In this document: positions 11,201 to 22,403 of the stretch, piece by piece | How the letters are laid out: each line of letters starts with the position of its first letter | Numbering within the stretch: position 1 is the stretch's first letter | Origin: Mesostigma viride | Taxonomy: Eukaryota; Streptophyta; Mesostigmatophyceae; Mesostigmatales; Mesostigmataceae | Reading direction: 5' to 3' | DNA length: 64,000 nt | Assembly (NCBI GenBank): GCA_009746045.1 | Contig: RPFO01000082.1 | Location: 2,076,612-2,140,611 of the forward strand | The notes under the pieces: generated by a model | The model's input: only the letters and a program-made list of their open reading frames with translations | Told to the model about the DNA's origin: nothing | Database searches by the model: none | Program-made: the position numbers and the translations under genes

Positions 11201-14200
11201 GGCAAGGCGGGCAAGTCCCACGTGAACACGCGCGCGTTTGTGCCCATGGTGATTGCCCTCTCTGCCCTCGCCGAGGAGATCGACGCGTCTGAGAACCCTC
11301 TGGCTGCGAACGAGACGGCGCTCATCCTCATGGACACTGTCATGTACTCGATCGTCAAGGAGGTCAAGCAGGGGAAGGGCGTGCTCGTGGACAGCCACGT
11401 CGTTGTGTTTGAGTCGAGCGTGGAGATACTCACCGACATACGCAACGGCGCGCCCGTCACGTTCATCGACCAGCACACGTACTCGCAGGGGTACGCCGCG
11501 GTCGCCCTGGCCGCGTACGAGCTGCAGACGGGGGAGGCGCTCGCCGCAGACGTCTCGCCCACGCCACGGTTTTATTCGGCGGGGATGGTGCGTGTTGCAG
11601 AATGTGTCTTTTTTGTTCGGCGGGGATGTGGGTAAAGGCAGTTTTTTATTGGAGTCCCGTGAATGGGTTCATGCGCCACAAAGCCACCAGACTAGTGTTG
11701 TAGCACCTAGAGTGCGCTCGAGTTGCGTTGTCAGTACGTAGCTGCGTGCCATGCATGAAGGCGTGTCACAAGCGTTGTACCAACCTTCTCCAATAAATGG
11801 GTGCACGATTCAGCTGTGCTTATCTAAACCACGGCCTGTGCCTGGGCACTCCCTGGCCCCCTCCCCTCCACCACCACCACCACCACAGGTCACGGCAGAG
11901 GACATTGCGCGCGAGGTGTGCCGCCAAGAAGGGTTCCCCGTGTGCGGCAACCCCGGGGTGCTTGATGTGTCCCCCAAGGGCTGCCCCTGCTTCAACCGGT
12001 CCAGCGTGCTGACCAAGGTCATCTCCACGCTGCCCATCGTTGCCGAGCCCCAGAAGGCGGTGCTCGCAGGGATGGAGGACGCCATGCTCGACTTCCCGGG
12101 GACGAGCTATGAGTGGTACGTGCATCCTGACCGTGAACGCGAATCATTTAAAGCAAAATAACAGACCATACCCGAGGGGTACTCGGATGATGGACGTATT
12201 GAACTTAAGTACATCGGGTATGTGATGATGTGTAGGGTGATGGCTGAGGCAATGTAATTGGATTGCAGGGGGGTAGCGTGTGATTGCAGGGGTGTGCTCT
12301 CTGGGCGTCACCCACATTTACGAAGGGCTGAGTATCCCCAGGCACGTGTGGTTTGCGGGTTGGTGGACGGCTCCTGGCTCCAAGCACGCATGTGTTAAGT
12401 AGTAAATTGCCTGCATGTCGTGTTCATGATGCCATGGAGCATTTTCCTGGTTCACGGGTTGGGATGGAAGTGAGCAGGTCTACCATCGCTCGCTGCCCAA
12501 GCGGGCCATGGTCAGATGCCCAGTCATCAGAGGGGTTGGCTGCCAAAACGGATGCACCACCACAGCGTTGCCTGGAGCATGCCGGCGGCACCACCAGCGG
12601 TAACAGTGGGCCCTCGCCCAGCCAAGTTGGATGGATGAGTGTTTGGATCATATATGGGCTCGCTCCTTGGCCTGAGGATGTTCAGCCGGGCGTTCCCATA
12701 GTTTACTTGAAGCAGGCAGAGTGTCCATGCGAAATGCCAGTTTTCCAGGCGAAAAACTTCTGCTGTATCAACCCCGAGGTTAACGGACTACTCCCTGTGA
12801 GGGACCTTGGACAAATGCATGTCGTTGGGGCCGGCCGTGTTAGTATCGTCCCAGCAGATACACACCTTGGTGGGCAGCGGCAATGACCTCAGTAGCATTC
12901 ACTGGTAGGCTACTGGTCCGCTATCTTCCTCCCTTACCGGTGTGTGTTGGGGGCGGCTCTGCCCTTGATGCCCGGGATGATAGTAAAAAAGGACTTGGGA
13001 ACTGTCTTGATTGACGACCTATGTGATCATCACGTCACCTGTTTCAAACCATGTCGTGGGCCTGGCCTGGCCTGACTCCTTTGTGAGGGGCACAGAAGTG
13101 GGGGTGTTGCCTTGACGTTGGATGGCCTCTTCTGAGGTTGAAACAAATGTACAGTAATGGGAAAACCGGGACCTGCCCCAAATCAGGGGGGCGGGTGGCT
13201 GAGATTAGCTAACAGACTGAGGTCAACGTGCCAAGTATGGACCTTTCAAGCTCCTTCCCGATTTGCAGGAGGGGTCTAACGTCCCTCCTCCCTCTAGCAT
13301 CAGATGTTGCCACGGACCGGCCCTGCTCGCCTACCCAGCCCCCCCTGGTCCATCTGCCCTTAGCGGCTCCTTTTGCTTCCTGTCTAGTATCGGAGGTGTC
13401 ACACCATCCGCTGCTGTTAGAAACGTGAAACGCTTGCGGGCGAAATGAGTTGCCATGCTGTAGGGTGCTGCCTGGGCTGAATAACCAGCCAACTTGCTTA
13501 CCCTGCGGTTTTCCTCTCGGCTGGGCTGGGCTGGGCAACGGGTGGGGTTGTGGGGGGGGTGGATGGGGGGGATGGGGGGATGGGGGGGAGGTTGTGGGGG
13601 GGGGGGATGGGTGGTACTAAACGCAGGAACCTCATCCCCGACGTGGGCGTGTCCACCGTCTACTCCACCAGCGACACGTATGCGGCGGTGCGCCAGGGCA
13701 ACTGGACGAACGCGGTCCATCTGGACCACTTTTTGGCGCAGGTCGACCCCAAGCTCATGGAGGCTATGCGCGTGCTGGGTGCCGCCAAACGCAATCGCAC
13801 CTACTGGCTGACGACCGACCGCGACAGCGACCACCAGAGCATTTCCCAGTTCCTGGCTCGCTTCAATGCCGACGGGTTCATGGGCCCCTCCCCGCAGGCG
13901 TGGCCCACTGCGGGGTCGTACATCCGGTCCAGCCTGCAGGGGCCTCGAGAGATGGTGCTCATGTACGTGCCGCTCCCGTACCTGCCCAAGTGGGGCTCCA
14001 TGGTGCGCGGGTTCATCGACGGCTTCTTCATCAACAGTGTCACGTACCCGGCCGGGTTCTGGGATTTCCCCGTCAAGGGCGATGTTGTCAACCGCACGGG
14101 CGTCTGGTCGGTCTTCCACGACGACTGGCGCGCGCCGGGGGACATCGGGGGGGGCGTGTCGGTCGGGCAGGTGGCCCCCTATAGCGGCCCGACGCTCTTG

Positions 14201-17200
14201 AACCGGCTGGCCCCGCCCTCATTCTCGGACCGCGCGCCCTTTGTGCAAGGGCTGCGCGCGGTCCTGGAGGCGAGCGCGAACGCGAGCGAGACGTGCGACA
14301 CGCTGGTCGTGCTGCCCACGCTCTCGGCCGACGTCCCCTTGGCGCTCGCGCAGCTGGAGCAGGTGGGCATGCACGGAAACCAGGGGCGGCCCACGCGGCT
14401 GCTGAGCTTGATCTGCGGGAGCAATGACTACCGGGCGTTCGGGTACCCAGGCGGGCTCGAGGGCGGCGCCAGGCATGGCGCCTGCGTGGAGTGGCAGGTA
14501 AGGAGAGGCACCAAGCGGCAGGTAAGTCGTGGCATGGAGTGGCAAGCAAGGAGGGGCACCAAGTGGCAGGTAAGGGGTGGCGTGGAGTGGCAGGCAGGGA
14601 GTGGCGTGAACGGGCAGGTTTGACGCGCGCCGATGATTTGTTCAAAATGTTGACACCATGTGGTACAAATCCCTGATATACTGTCGTCTAGTGTACGTAC
14701 TACACTTCTGTCTGCCTTCTAATGTGTACTTCATAATTTTCTGGTAGGCACCGATTGTCGCATCCCCTTTCTTCTCCCGCGCACACGTCCCACCCAACAA
14801 GTCTTTTGCAGCTGTGTGGAGCCTTTTGTGGTCTTGGGCTCCCTTTCGCCTGTGGATCACGTGCCCTGCCGGCGGTGCATGGGTCATGCAGCTCCCTTCC
14901 CCGCTTCCCCGTCCAAGGGTATCACGGGGGCGGGTATCCATATTGCCCACCCATTACTCGGCTCTTTTTTGTCTCGGCATTCCAAAACCCCCAGGGCCGG
15001 ATTGGCCCACGCGACGTACAAATGCTCGCATCGTGGAACCTGGACCTGGGTCGTGTTTCCAAGGTTTGTCGAAACTGTGATTCAAAGCGTGAGCCCTCAG
15101 TAAGCCTTTTGAGGCCCCTGAAACCGTCGACTCATGGCCACATACCCCGATTATGATGCTGCATCTCACCCCACCCCACCCCACCGCTTGCCTTCCTTCC
15201 TGCCTGCCCGCCCGCCCGCCCGCCCGCCCGCCCGCCCGCCCGCCCGCCCGCCCGCCCGCCCGCCCGCCCGCCGCCCGCCCGCCCGCCCGCCCGTTCACCC
15301 GCCCACCCGCCCGCCCGCCCGCCCGCCCGCCTGCCCGCCTGCCTGCCTGCCCTCCTGCCGTCCTGTGTGCCCAAACCCACCCCCCTCCCCCCAGTTCCGG
15401 CTGGTGGCGTACATGGCACACATGGCTGGCGTGCTGGAGCGCGGCACGCAAGGCGAGCGCCTATTTGGCAACGAGCTGGCGAGCGAGCGTCTTATGACGC
15501 GCACCGCGTTCCCGCCCGCGCGCATGAAGCGGCGGGCCGACTGCGGCCTCTACGAGACTCTGACCGCGCCGCGCCCGCTCGGGACCGCCGCGCACGGGTA
15601 CCCCTACGCGCACCCCGTGTGCAACTACGAGCGCGGCTGCGGGAACGCGAGCCTGCCGTGCTCGGGGCGTGGCGTGTGCAAGTTCCCCTCGGCGGCCGAG
15701 AACAGCAAGTCAGGCGGCGTGCTGGACGCGCGCTTCGGCTGGTGCGTGTGCCACGAGGGGTGGGCGGGCGCGCTGTGCGAAAAGCCCGCGGACGACAGCC
15801 CCCGCTTCCAGCGCTGGGTGATCATCGCGGGCAGCCTCGTGGTCATCCTGCTCTCCTCGCTGCTCCTGTTCGTGATGTGCAAGAAGCTGCGCGCTGTCTC
15901 GAAAGCGCAGCTCAAGAAGAGGGAGGTGACCGCGAGAAAGCGGCGCCCGCCGGCCAAGGGGCAGCCCGTAGCGGTCGTTTTCACGGACGTGAGTGTGTGT
16001 GGGCAGGGGAAACGAGCCGGTGGGCAAGTAGGCATGGGCAGGAGTGGGTGAGGGAGGAGAGAATGGCTGATGAAGTAGGCGTGGGTGAGATAGGGAACAA
16101 GTAGACATGGGCATGAATGGGGGAGGGGGAAGAGAGACAACTTGCAAAGTAGACAGTGGCTTGAGTGTCAATATCTACATAGCATGGACCGAGTGTCAAA
16201 TGATTTGACTTCAGCATATTCGGGTAGACATGTGTGTCATGGCGTGTGGGGAAGCAACTAGGGCATGATCAGGGTTGGGAAACATGGGAAGCATAGACAG
16301 GAGGAGTCAGTGGCCGGGAGTAGAGAATAAAGCCATGGGTGTAGGGGTTGGGAACATGGGAAGAGTAGACAGGAGACAGGAGTCAGTGGCGGGGAGTAAA
16401 GAATAAAGCCATGGGTGTAGGGGTTGGGAATATTGATGAATAGACATGGGTGTTGGTGGTCAGGAGTAGAGAACTAAGCAATTGGTGTAGGGGTTGGGAA
16501 TATTGATGAATAGACATGGGTGTTGGTGGTCAGGAGTAGAGAACTAAGCAATTGGTGTAGGGGTTGGGAATATTGATGAATAGGCACCAACGTGGGTGGG
16601 AATGAATAAAAGCGTCTTTATGGGTGTTCATAGAAAGAAGCAAAAGAACAGTCACGGGTGTCATTGGCAACCGAATGCTGAGTAAATGACAGTGTGCAGG
16701 ATAGTCCAGTCTCGCCTTGACACGGCTGTTTGTGAATGGCACAAGTGATTGTTTGATTTATCGATCCCCACGTGGCTTGCGTTCATGCCTCCATTAGGGA
16801 CCGTTGGGTTTCGTGGCTCCATTAGGGGCCCATTGGGTTTCATGCCTCCATTAGGGACCATCGCGCTTTGTGCCTCCATTTGGGGCCCATGGAGCTCATA
16901 GTGTGTTGCAAACTGTATGCAAAAGGGAAGGGTGGGAGGCAAGGGGGGGGCCGCCGCCCATCCTCTATCGCGTAAATGGGGCTGGCTATTGCACGTCCAC
17001 CCCGCAAAGGCTGACCTCCGGACCTTTTGTGTGGGTTGCATGCGTGCCTGCATCGGTACCGGGTCCCCCTGTGGCCCCTGCAGATCGAAGGCTCCACCAA
17101 CCTGTGGGAGTGGGACCCTGAGATCATGAACCATTGCCTGCAGATACACCACCGGGTAAGGGCTTGGCCACAGGATGCAGTGGGAACGTTGTGGCATGGG

Positions 17201-20200
17201 GAGTGCGGTGGCATTCCGCTACCCATGGACCATGTATGCATCCACAGAAGAAACCCCACTTATGCTTGCATGCGGGGTGGTGGGCGGCTGGGCGCAGTGG
17301 GGCACCTGGAGGCGCAGTGGCAATCGCCATCCCACGAGCCCATCTCCTTTCCTGGTAGGCCTGCATACTCTACCCGCGTGGCGGTCTTAAGGTGGAGGGA
17401 ATCTGGCAGTTTCGAGTGGCGGTCCGAGTCGTATGATAAGGTGCAGGTTTCCTATCGTGCTCTGCCACCTTGCACAACAAGTTTCTACCCTGATAGCGTG
17501 CTTGCAAGACCGCATGTGGAATAGCAGTGGCACCGCGATGTGGGATAGCAGCTAGGGTTGATCGTGTGCTCTGTACGCATGAATTGCCGCTGATGCAGCC
17601 AGCGTACGTTCTCTGATTCCTGGTTCAGGTCGCCTCCAGGTGCCCTGCGCTGCTTCCCCACGTGTGCGCTGACGCGTGCGGCCGCTTTCTCTTCTCCTCC
17701 CCCTATTTTTCCCGCTTCCCTCCCTCCCCCCCTGCCAGGTGCTGCGCGTGCTCCTCTCCAAGCACCACGGCTACGAATCCAACACAGAGGGTGACGCGTT
17801 TGAGGTCGTCTTCCACGACGCGAGCGACGCACTGCTCTGGGTGCTGGACGCCCAGATGGCGCTGCTCTACCCGGAGGAGCTCCTGCGGCCCACCAAGAAT
17901 GGGTCCGCGCGCACGAGCTGGCCCGAGAAGCTGCTCCTTCACCCACTGGGATGCGAGGTCCGCGACGACGACGGCTGCATCCTCTACCGCGGCCTGCGCG
18001 TGCGCATGGGCATCCACGTGGGCGTTCCTGAGAACACCTACCAGCACCCGAACGGGCGCCAGCGGTACCTGGGCGAGGCCATGGACGTCGCCAAGGCGAT
18101 CGGCGACGCACCCTCCCAGGGCGGCCAGGTGCTCATGTCCATGGACGCGTGGGCCGCGCTTGAGACGTCCTCGGGCCAGCTGGGCGACCTCCCCATCGTG
18201 GTCCACAACATGGGCGAGCACATACTGGGAAAAGACATGCCACCGATGCAGCTGATGGAGGTGCTCCCGCAGGCGCTCCATCGGCGGGCCCCCTTTGAGG
18301 CGATCCGGTCGCTGGAGCAGGTCACGCCGTCCTTCTTTGACGCGCCGGGGAGCCGCTCGTACGTCAACGACGAAGCCCCCGTGGACTACGTGGCCATTAT
18401 GTTCACGTTCGTGGGGGGCGTCTCACGGCTCAAGCGCAGCCCCTATTTCCCCGCGGCCATCAATGTGCTGACCGGGTTTGTGCGTGACCGGCTGCGCAAG
18501 CACCATGGGTACGAGTGCGAGGAGAAGGACGGGAACTTCCTGCTGGCGTTCGCGGATGCCATGGACGCGGCGCTGTTCAGCCAGGAGCTGCAGGTGGACG
18601 CGATGGACCTGCCCTGGCCGCAGGGTCTGTTGGAGAACGATGCAGCGGCCGAGGTGCCCCTCTTGCCGCTCCAGGTGACCAGCGCGGAGTGCGACGTGTC
18701 GCCGCTCGAGGGCCGTGTGCGGTGCCCGGATGCTGGTGGCCGGTACCTGTTCCGGTGAGCGCCCCCTTCTAGTGTCCATTTTCTACAGCATCCATTGTGA
18801 GCCTGTTTCCGGCAGCGTCCTGTTTGTGCCTGTTTCTGTCCTTGCCCCTTGTGTGTGCCCTTCTGGCGAGCGTCTGCGTGCTTGACCCTTTGGGGATGAG
18901 CGCCTGCGTGCGTGCGCGTTCTGCAGGCTTCCTCTGCATACGCATGCTGCTGCTGCTTCTGTGGTCATGTGGTGCGGCATGATCCCCCCGCCCTTGCCTT
19001 TGGTGCATCCTTGGCACTTGCGTTGTGGGGCATCCCATGTGACCATGCGCTGGTCAAAGGCGACATGGTGGCCCAGGCAGAATTCGCAGGTCTATCGGTC
19101 ACCGCTCTGTGCCCTCCGTTAAGCCTCTGCCCTCTCTTACGCCTAAATGGATGGCCTTCACGTAGTATTGGAACAGCAAGGTTTTCACATATGTCTAGTC
19201 ACTGCAAGCTCGTGTGCCCGTGGCATGCAAGGGCTGTGCTAACGAACATCACACCCATCCTCTGCACGACCTGCCCCTCCCGCGTGCCACTGTCACGCTC
19301 GCCAGGGGGTTGCGCCTCAAGTGCGGCTGGTACTGGGGCATCCCCACGCGGTGCCTCCCCCACGCGAGCACCGGGCGGGCGTCCTATTTCGGACCGCTGA
19401 TGAACCGCGCCGCCCGCATCGCCTCCGCAGCCGCAAACGGGCAGACGCTCTGCAACTCGGATGCGGTGGAGGCGCTGCAGGCAGCGATTGACGCTCTGGA
19501 ACCAGACATCACCTTCACGCCGCTGGGCCGCTTCTCTCTCAAGGTAAGGCACTAGAAGGCATCGCCTTTGCTGATGCCGCTGGGGCGATCCTCATGGAAG
19601 CAAGAAAAGGCCGGCAGGCTCGAGCTACCATGGTCCCGATTCTCCAGATTTCTGGTTGCGCCGCTTGCCTCATGGATAAGGCATGCATGTGGACTGTGGC
19701 GCACCCATGAACCCTTCGACTTCCCTGAACAAGACATCACGCACATTCCTTAATTGTTTGGCCTCATATCTTCCTACTGCTTTCTTCTCGACGATGTCCC
19801 TCTGAACATCCGTATCTTGGGTGCAGGGCATCTCCACGTCGCTCGAGCTGTCCGAGGTTAGCTGCTCGCGCACGCGTGGCCGCACGTTCCCGCGCCCTGC
19901 CCAGATGGCGCGCACCACCTCAAGCACGCCCGGCCAGATCCTCACCCGCCGCCTCTCGCAGACGGATGGCAACTGGACGCCGATGGAGACCAACCGCTTC
20001 CTCACGCGGCAGGAGACGATGATGTGGGGGGAGCAGGGGCCGCTGAGCGTGGGCGGCAGCACAGCCGGCGGTGACGGCATGCTCTCCTCGAGCAAGGACG
20101 ACACGGGCAGCGCGTGCAGCAGCCGGCGGTCGAGCGTGAACTCGGATCACATGGTCCCGCATGCGGGGGATCTGGCGGTGCCCGGGACAGGCCGGTTCCG

Positions 20201-20678
20201 CCGCATGAGCACCAAGCAGAGCGCGCAGGCCGTGGCGGCGATGATGACGGCGCTGCAGCAGGCGGCAGACGGGATACCGACCAACATCGAGGACTTCCCG
20301 CCGAGCCCGACAGCCGCGTCGGCCCCGCCCCCGCCCCCGGCCAAGCGGCCCGGCCGCGTGAGCCTGGACAGTATCGCGGGGCTTCTCGACAAGCCGTTCC
20401 ACATGCTTGGCTCGCTCGCGCACAGGAAGGTGTCGCCGTTGCCCGTGCCCAAGTACGGCCAGCTCAAAGGGACGCAAAAGGGGAAGGTGTACGCGGACAA
20501 GGAGGCGGAGGGGTGGGACATGAGCAGCACGCCAGAGTCGCCCAAGACCCGCGCGGGCGTCGCGCCGGACACGGTCGTGCGCAAGATGGGGTGGCTCAAC
20601 GAGGCGTCGGAGCCCGGCCCAGAGAAGAGTGACCGAACGAGCGCCAGCCGGCCTCACGTGGAGATACCGATGCCATGA
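8262..20678 (+). CDS. Receptor-type class III nucleotidyl cyclase with PBP-like ectodomain
   Basis: Exons: 8,262-8,576; 8,727-8,810; 10,907-11,587; 11,889-12,115; 13,627-14,497; 14,995-15,063; 15,395-15,988; 17,084-17,155; 17,739-18,754; 19,306-19,543; 19,827-20,678; all GT-AG, phases agree, 1,672 residues. The ATG is the first after an in-frame stop at 8,229. Residues 11-38 form a signal peptide; 40-51 a Cys/Pro cluster; 57-365 a ribose-binding-protein fold (GAHQAARDRG; VDAIITTLYND; TFIDQHTYSQGYAAV). Residues about 400-780 look like a second, weaker module of this kind. An EGF-like module (825-877) and one membrane span (890-911) follow. Cyclase domain C1 (about 939-1130) has FTDIEGST and EGDAF, giving metal Asps D947 and D990. 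C2 (1186-1389) has FTF instead of FTD but keeps N1343 and R1347. The tail (1390-1672) is low-complexity. Predicted: a plasma-membrane sensor making cAMP or cGMP on ligand binding. The small sixth exon is the least certain. Confidence 0.9.
9674..9970 (+). repeat. Dispersed repeat R3, decayed coding sequence
   Basis: The block 9,674-9,808 matches, in the same reading sense, the minus strand of 34,310-34,475 and the plus strand of 35,926-35,985 (motif acaaccagcgcaggccagaaat). Further on, 9,908-9,970 can be read as ECPVVSTTAAIAFPPLSTKR, which resembles ECLVVRTIAAIAFPPFTRKY at 33,530-33,595. Similarity at protein level in the same order suggests a decayed mobile or duplicated gene. Confidence 0.55.
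10269..10302. repeat. Strong hairpin
   Basis: GGGGTTATAGCTGGG is followed after a four-base spacer region by TCCCAGCTAAACCCC. The arms are nearly perfectly complementary over about 14 bp (one mismatch or bulge). It lies in intron 2 of the cyclase gene. No function is assigned. Confidence 0.7.
10562..10735. repeat. 14-bp minisatellite
   Basis: About twelve tandem copies of a 14-base unit of the form atccatctagttct, alternating with variants acttcc and agttcc, lie in intron 2 shortly before exon 3 of the cyclase gene. Confidence 0.85.
13525..13626 (+). promoter_or_regulatory. G-rich 3' splice region with TACTAA branch-site motif
   Basis: The end of intron 4 of the cyclase gene has no pyrimidine tract. 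From about 13,540 to 13,612 it is almost pure G with scattered A/T, including a run of ten G at 13,597-13,606. It is followed by tactaaacgcag, where tactaa fits a branch-point consensus a few bases before the AG at 13,625-13,626. The exon frame on both sides is unambiguous, so the splice site is real although unusual. Confidence 0.6.
15196..15350. repeat. (CCCG)n microsatellite
   Basis: A nearly uninterrupted run of cccg tetramers with a few ccac, gttc and cctg variants lies inside intron 6 of the cyclase gene, between exons ending at 15,063 and starting at 15,395. The translations it gives in every frame (PPAR or GGRA repeats) are artefacts. Confidence 0.9.
16270..16580. repeat. Intronic minisatellite of about 70-80 bp units
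   Basis: About four tandem units carry gggttgggaa, agtagagaa(t/c)taa and ggtgtagggg. The last two (16,426-16,495 and 16,496-16,565) are identical 70-bp copies by eye; the earlier two are diverged. They lie in intron 7 of the cyclase gene. Confidence 0.8.
16780..16895. repeat. Short tandem repeats of about 35 bp in intron 7
   Basis: Four imperfect copies of a unit containing gcctccattaggg and cc(g/c)attgggttt lie just upstream of the 72-base exon 8 of the cyclase gene. Confidence 0.65.
19597..19660 (-). repeat. Dispersed repeat R3, short piece
   Basis: The stretch ggcaggctcgagctaccatgg to gatttctgg matches 34,398-34,440 closely. It sits in the intron between the last two exons of the cyclase gene. 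Given the orientation of the other copies, its decayed coding sense is minus here. Confidence 0.65.
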
Positions 20679-21851
20679 CATGGAAGGCTGGTCGTGGCGG
20701 GGGGGGCAGGAGTGGAAAGGGCATCCCACATAATAAGCCATACGCGTCCGCACGTTGAGAGGGTGATATGTTCCTGGGTGCATCCAGCAGAATTGTCAGG
20801 AGTTGTCTCGTGTTCCAGGAATCGATGTCGGCTTTGCTGGGGGGGGAACTGACGGCTGCGCCCTGCGATTACATGAATAACAACGGCGGTGAGCTCTACC
20901 TGGGTCGTCGCATGCATGAACAGCGATGGCACCAACCAGTATGACCGGCCCAGCATGGTCAACCATGGCATGGGTGAGGGGTGGACTAGGGTAAGAGAGA
21001 ACATTAGTTGTACAATACTGCAGCACACGCAGCCCATGTCAAGTCATGGCTGCGACTTGCCGTCTGCATCGTAGTGCCCATGCATCTTTTTTGGTAGCGC
21101 TTCTTTGGTAGCGCTCTAGGAAATGCGAAAAACTCGTTGAAGGCTGCGTCTCGAATAGGTTTTCAGAATACTAGAAGTTTGAGGGTCAGGGTCCAGAGGA
21201 TGGCCGCGGATACCCTCACTGGCAAATGTCGCGCCTAATCCCAAGGGCAATTCATCTCTGCCCTCAAGATGCCAGGGAGAACCCGTTTTTTTGCAACCGA
21301 TGCATTCCCATTCAGGCTAACTTTGGTTGTCCCCCTTCTTTTGACAGGTCGGGGCTTCCTGAGCATGTGAATACGGTAGCAGTTGTATGTCAGCATAAGT
21401 AAGTACTTGTGTGTCATGCGCATGGGCATGCCACGAATACTATGCTAATCTCATTAGAAAATAATTACACGAAAGTTACAAATATCGCCGTCACCAAGAT
21501 GCTGTGCAAGGCCCTTAAGGGGAGGGGACATGCCTAAAGGGCACTTTTCTGGAAACCATACCTATGCATGTGCAAAAAATCCAATGATGATTGGGGACCA
21601 TAAATATGATTAAAAAAAAAAATTCCAGCCACTTGGGGGGGGTACTAGCCCCCACCATACACCGGTAACGCGCTAAAAATAGAAAAAGACGCTATTTTAG
21701 TCACATTTTCCCTAGGACAATGGGCAAACATATTGGGACCAAATCATATATTCCCGCATAGTTCCCCCACTTTTGAGAAATTCTACCTAATTGGGACCAA
21801 GAAATAAGAATGTTTACTCACGTTGATGGATTTCCCGCAAAACAGGTACTT
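20679..21851. other. Downstream intergenic stretch, no gene recognised
   Basis: After the cyclase stop codon I see only unassigned sequence and short A-rich and G-rich runs (for example ten A at 21,613-21,622). No open frame here resembles a known protein. Confidence 0.5.
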
Positions 21852-22104
21852 TTCATGTCCCACGTAGCTCCCACAAAAACCAGCATCTTCATTAAAAACA
21901 ATAAGTGGAAGCATACATGTGACACGTTTGACATGCCCGGAGGCACGCCGTTCAAGGCCCTTCATGAAGTACGTTGCCCTAGAGGCAACCAAGACAAGGG
22001 TGGGTGGGTGGGGAGCAAAGAAAGAGGCCGACAAAACCAGCCAGAGCGGCTTTTAGTCGCAAAACCTCCCTTATCCCTAGCTAACTGACGTCATTAAACC
22101 CTTA

Positions 22105-22403
22105 GCCTTATTTAGTAATGTTGTGCCCATGCAGGGAGTCACTCTCTGCTGAGAAGCCATGCCATAGCTCTTGTATAGCCATGATGATCTTCCCCCTCAC
22201 AGGCATGCTCCCCCCTTACCCGGGCATAGCGTGATAGACCATGAGGGTGCGGGTGCCCTGGTGCACCTAGAGCAAGTGTTGTTTACATTCCCACCCTTGC
22301 AGGAAGTAGCTTAGAATGTATTATAGGCCCATATGCCCCTTCTCAGGGCTATGTGCTACATATACTCCCAACGGAGTTATGTTCCTAATTAATTAATTAA
22401 TTA
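22105..22403 (+). mobile_element. ORF1-retroposon 3' end, recent insertion with 12-bp TSD
   Basis: This 299-bp insert matches the 3' UTR of the ORF1-retroposon at 47,905-48,346 and its minus copy at 29,538-29,810 (cctagagcaagtgtt, cattcccacccttgca, atgccccttctcagg). It ends with the hairpin core CTCC-CAAC-GGAG (22,365-22,376) and an (ATTA)n tail. It is flanked by attaaaccctta at 22,093-22,104 and 22,404-22,415. The duplicated copy of the host sequence has attaaaccctta once, at 23,794-23,805, which is the empty site. Confidence 0.9.

Noticed and set aside
15132..15450. Arg/Ala/Gly/Pro-rich frames on both strands
   Set aside because: They are produced by the CCCG microsatellite in an intron of the cyclase gene.
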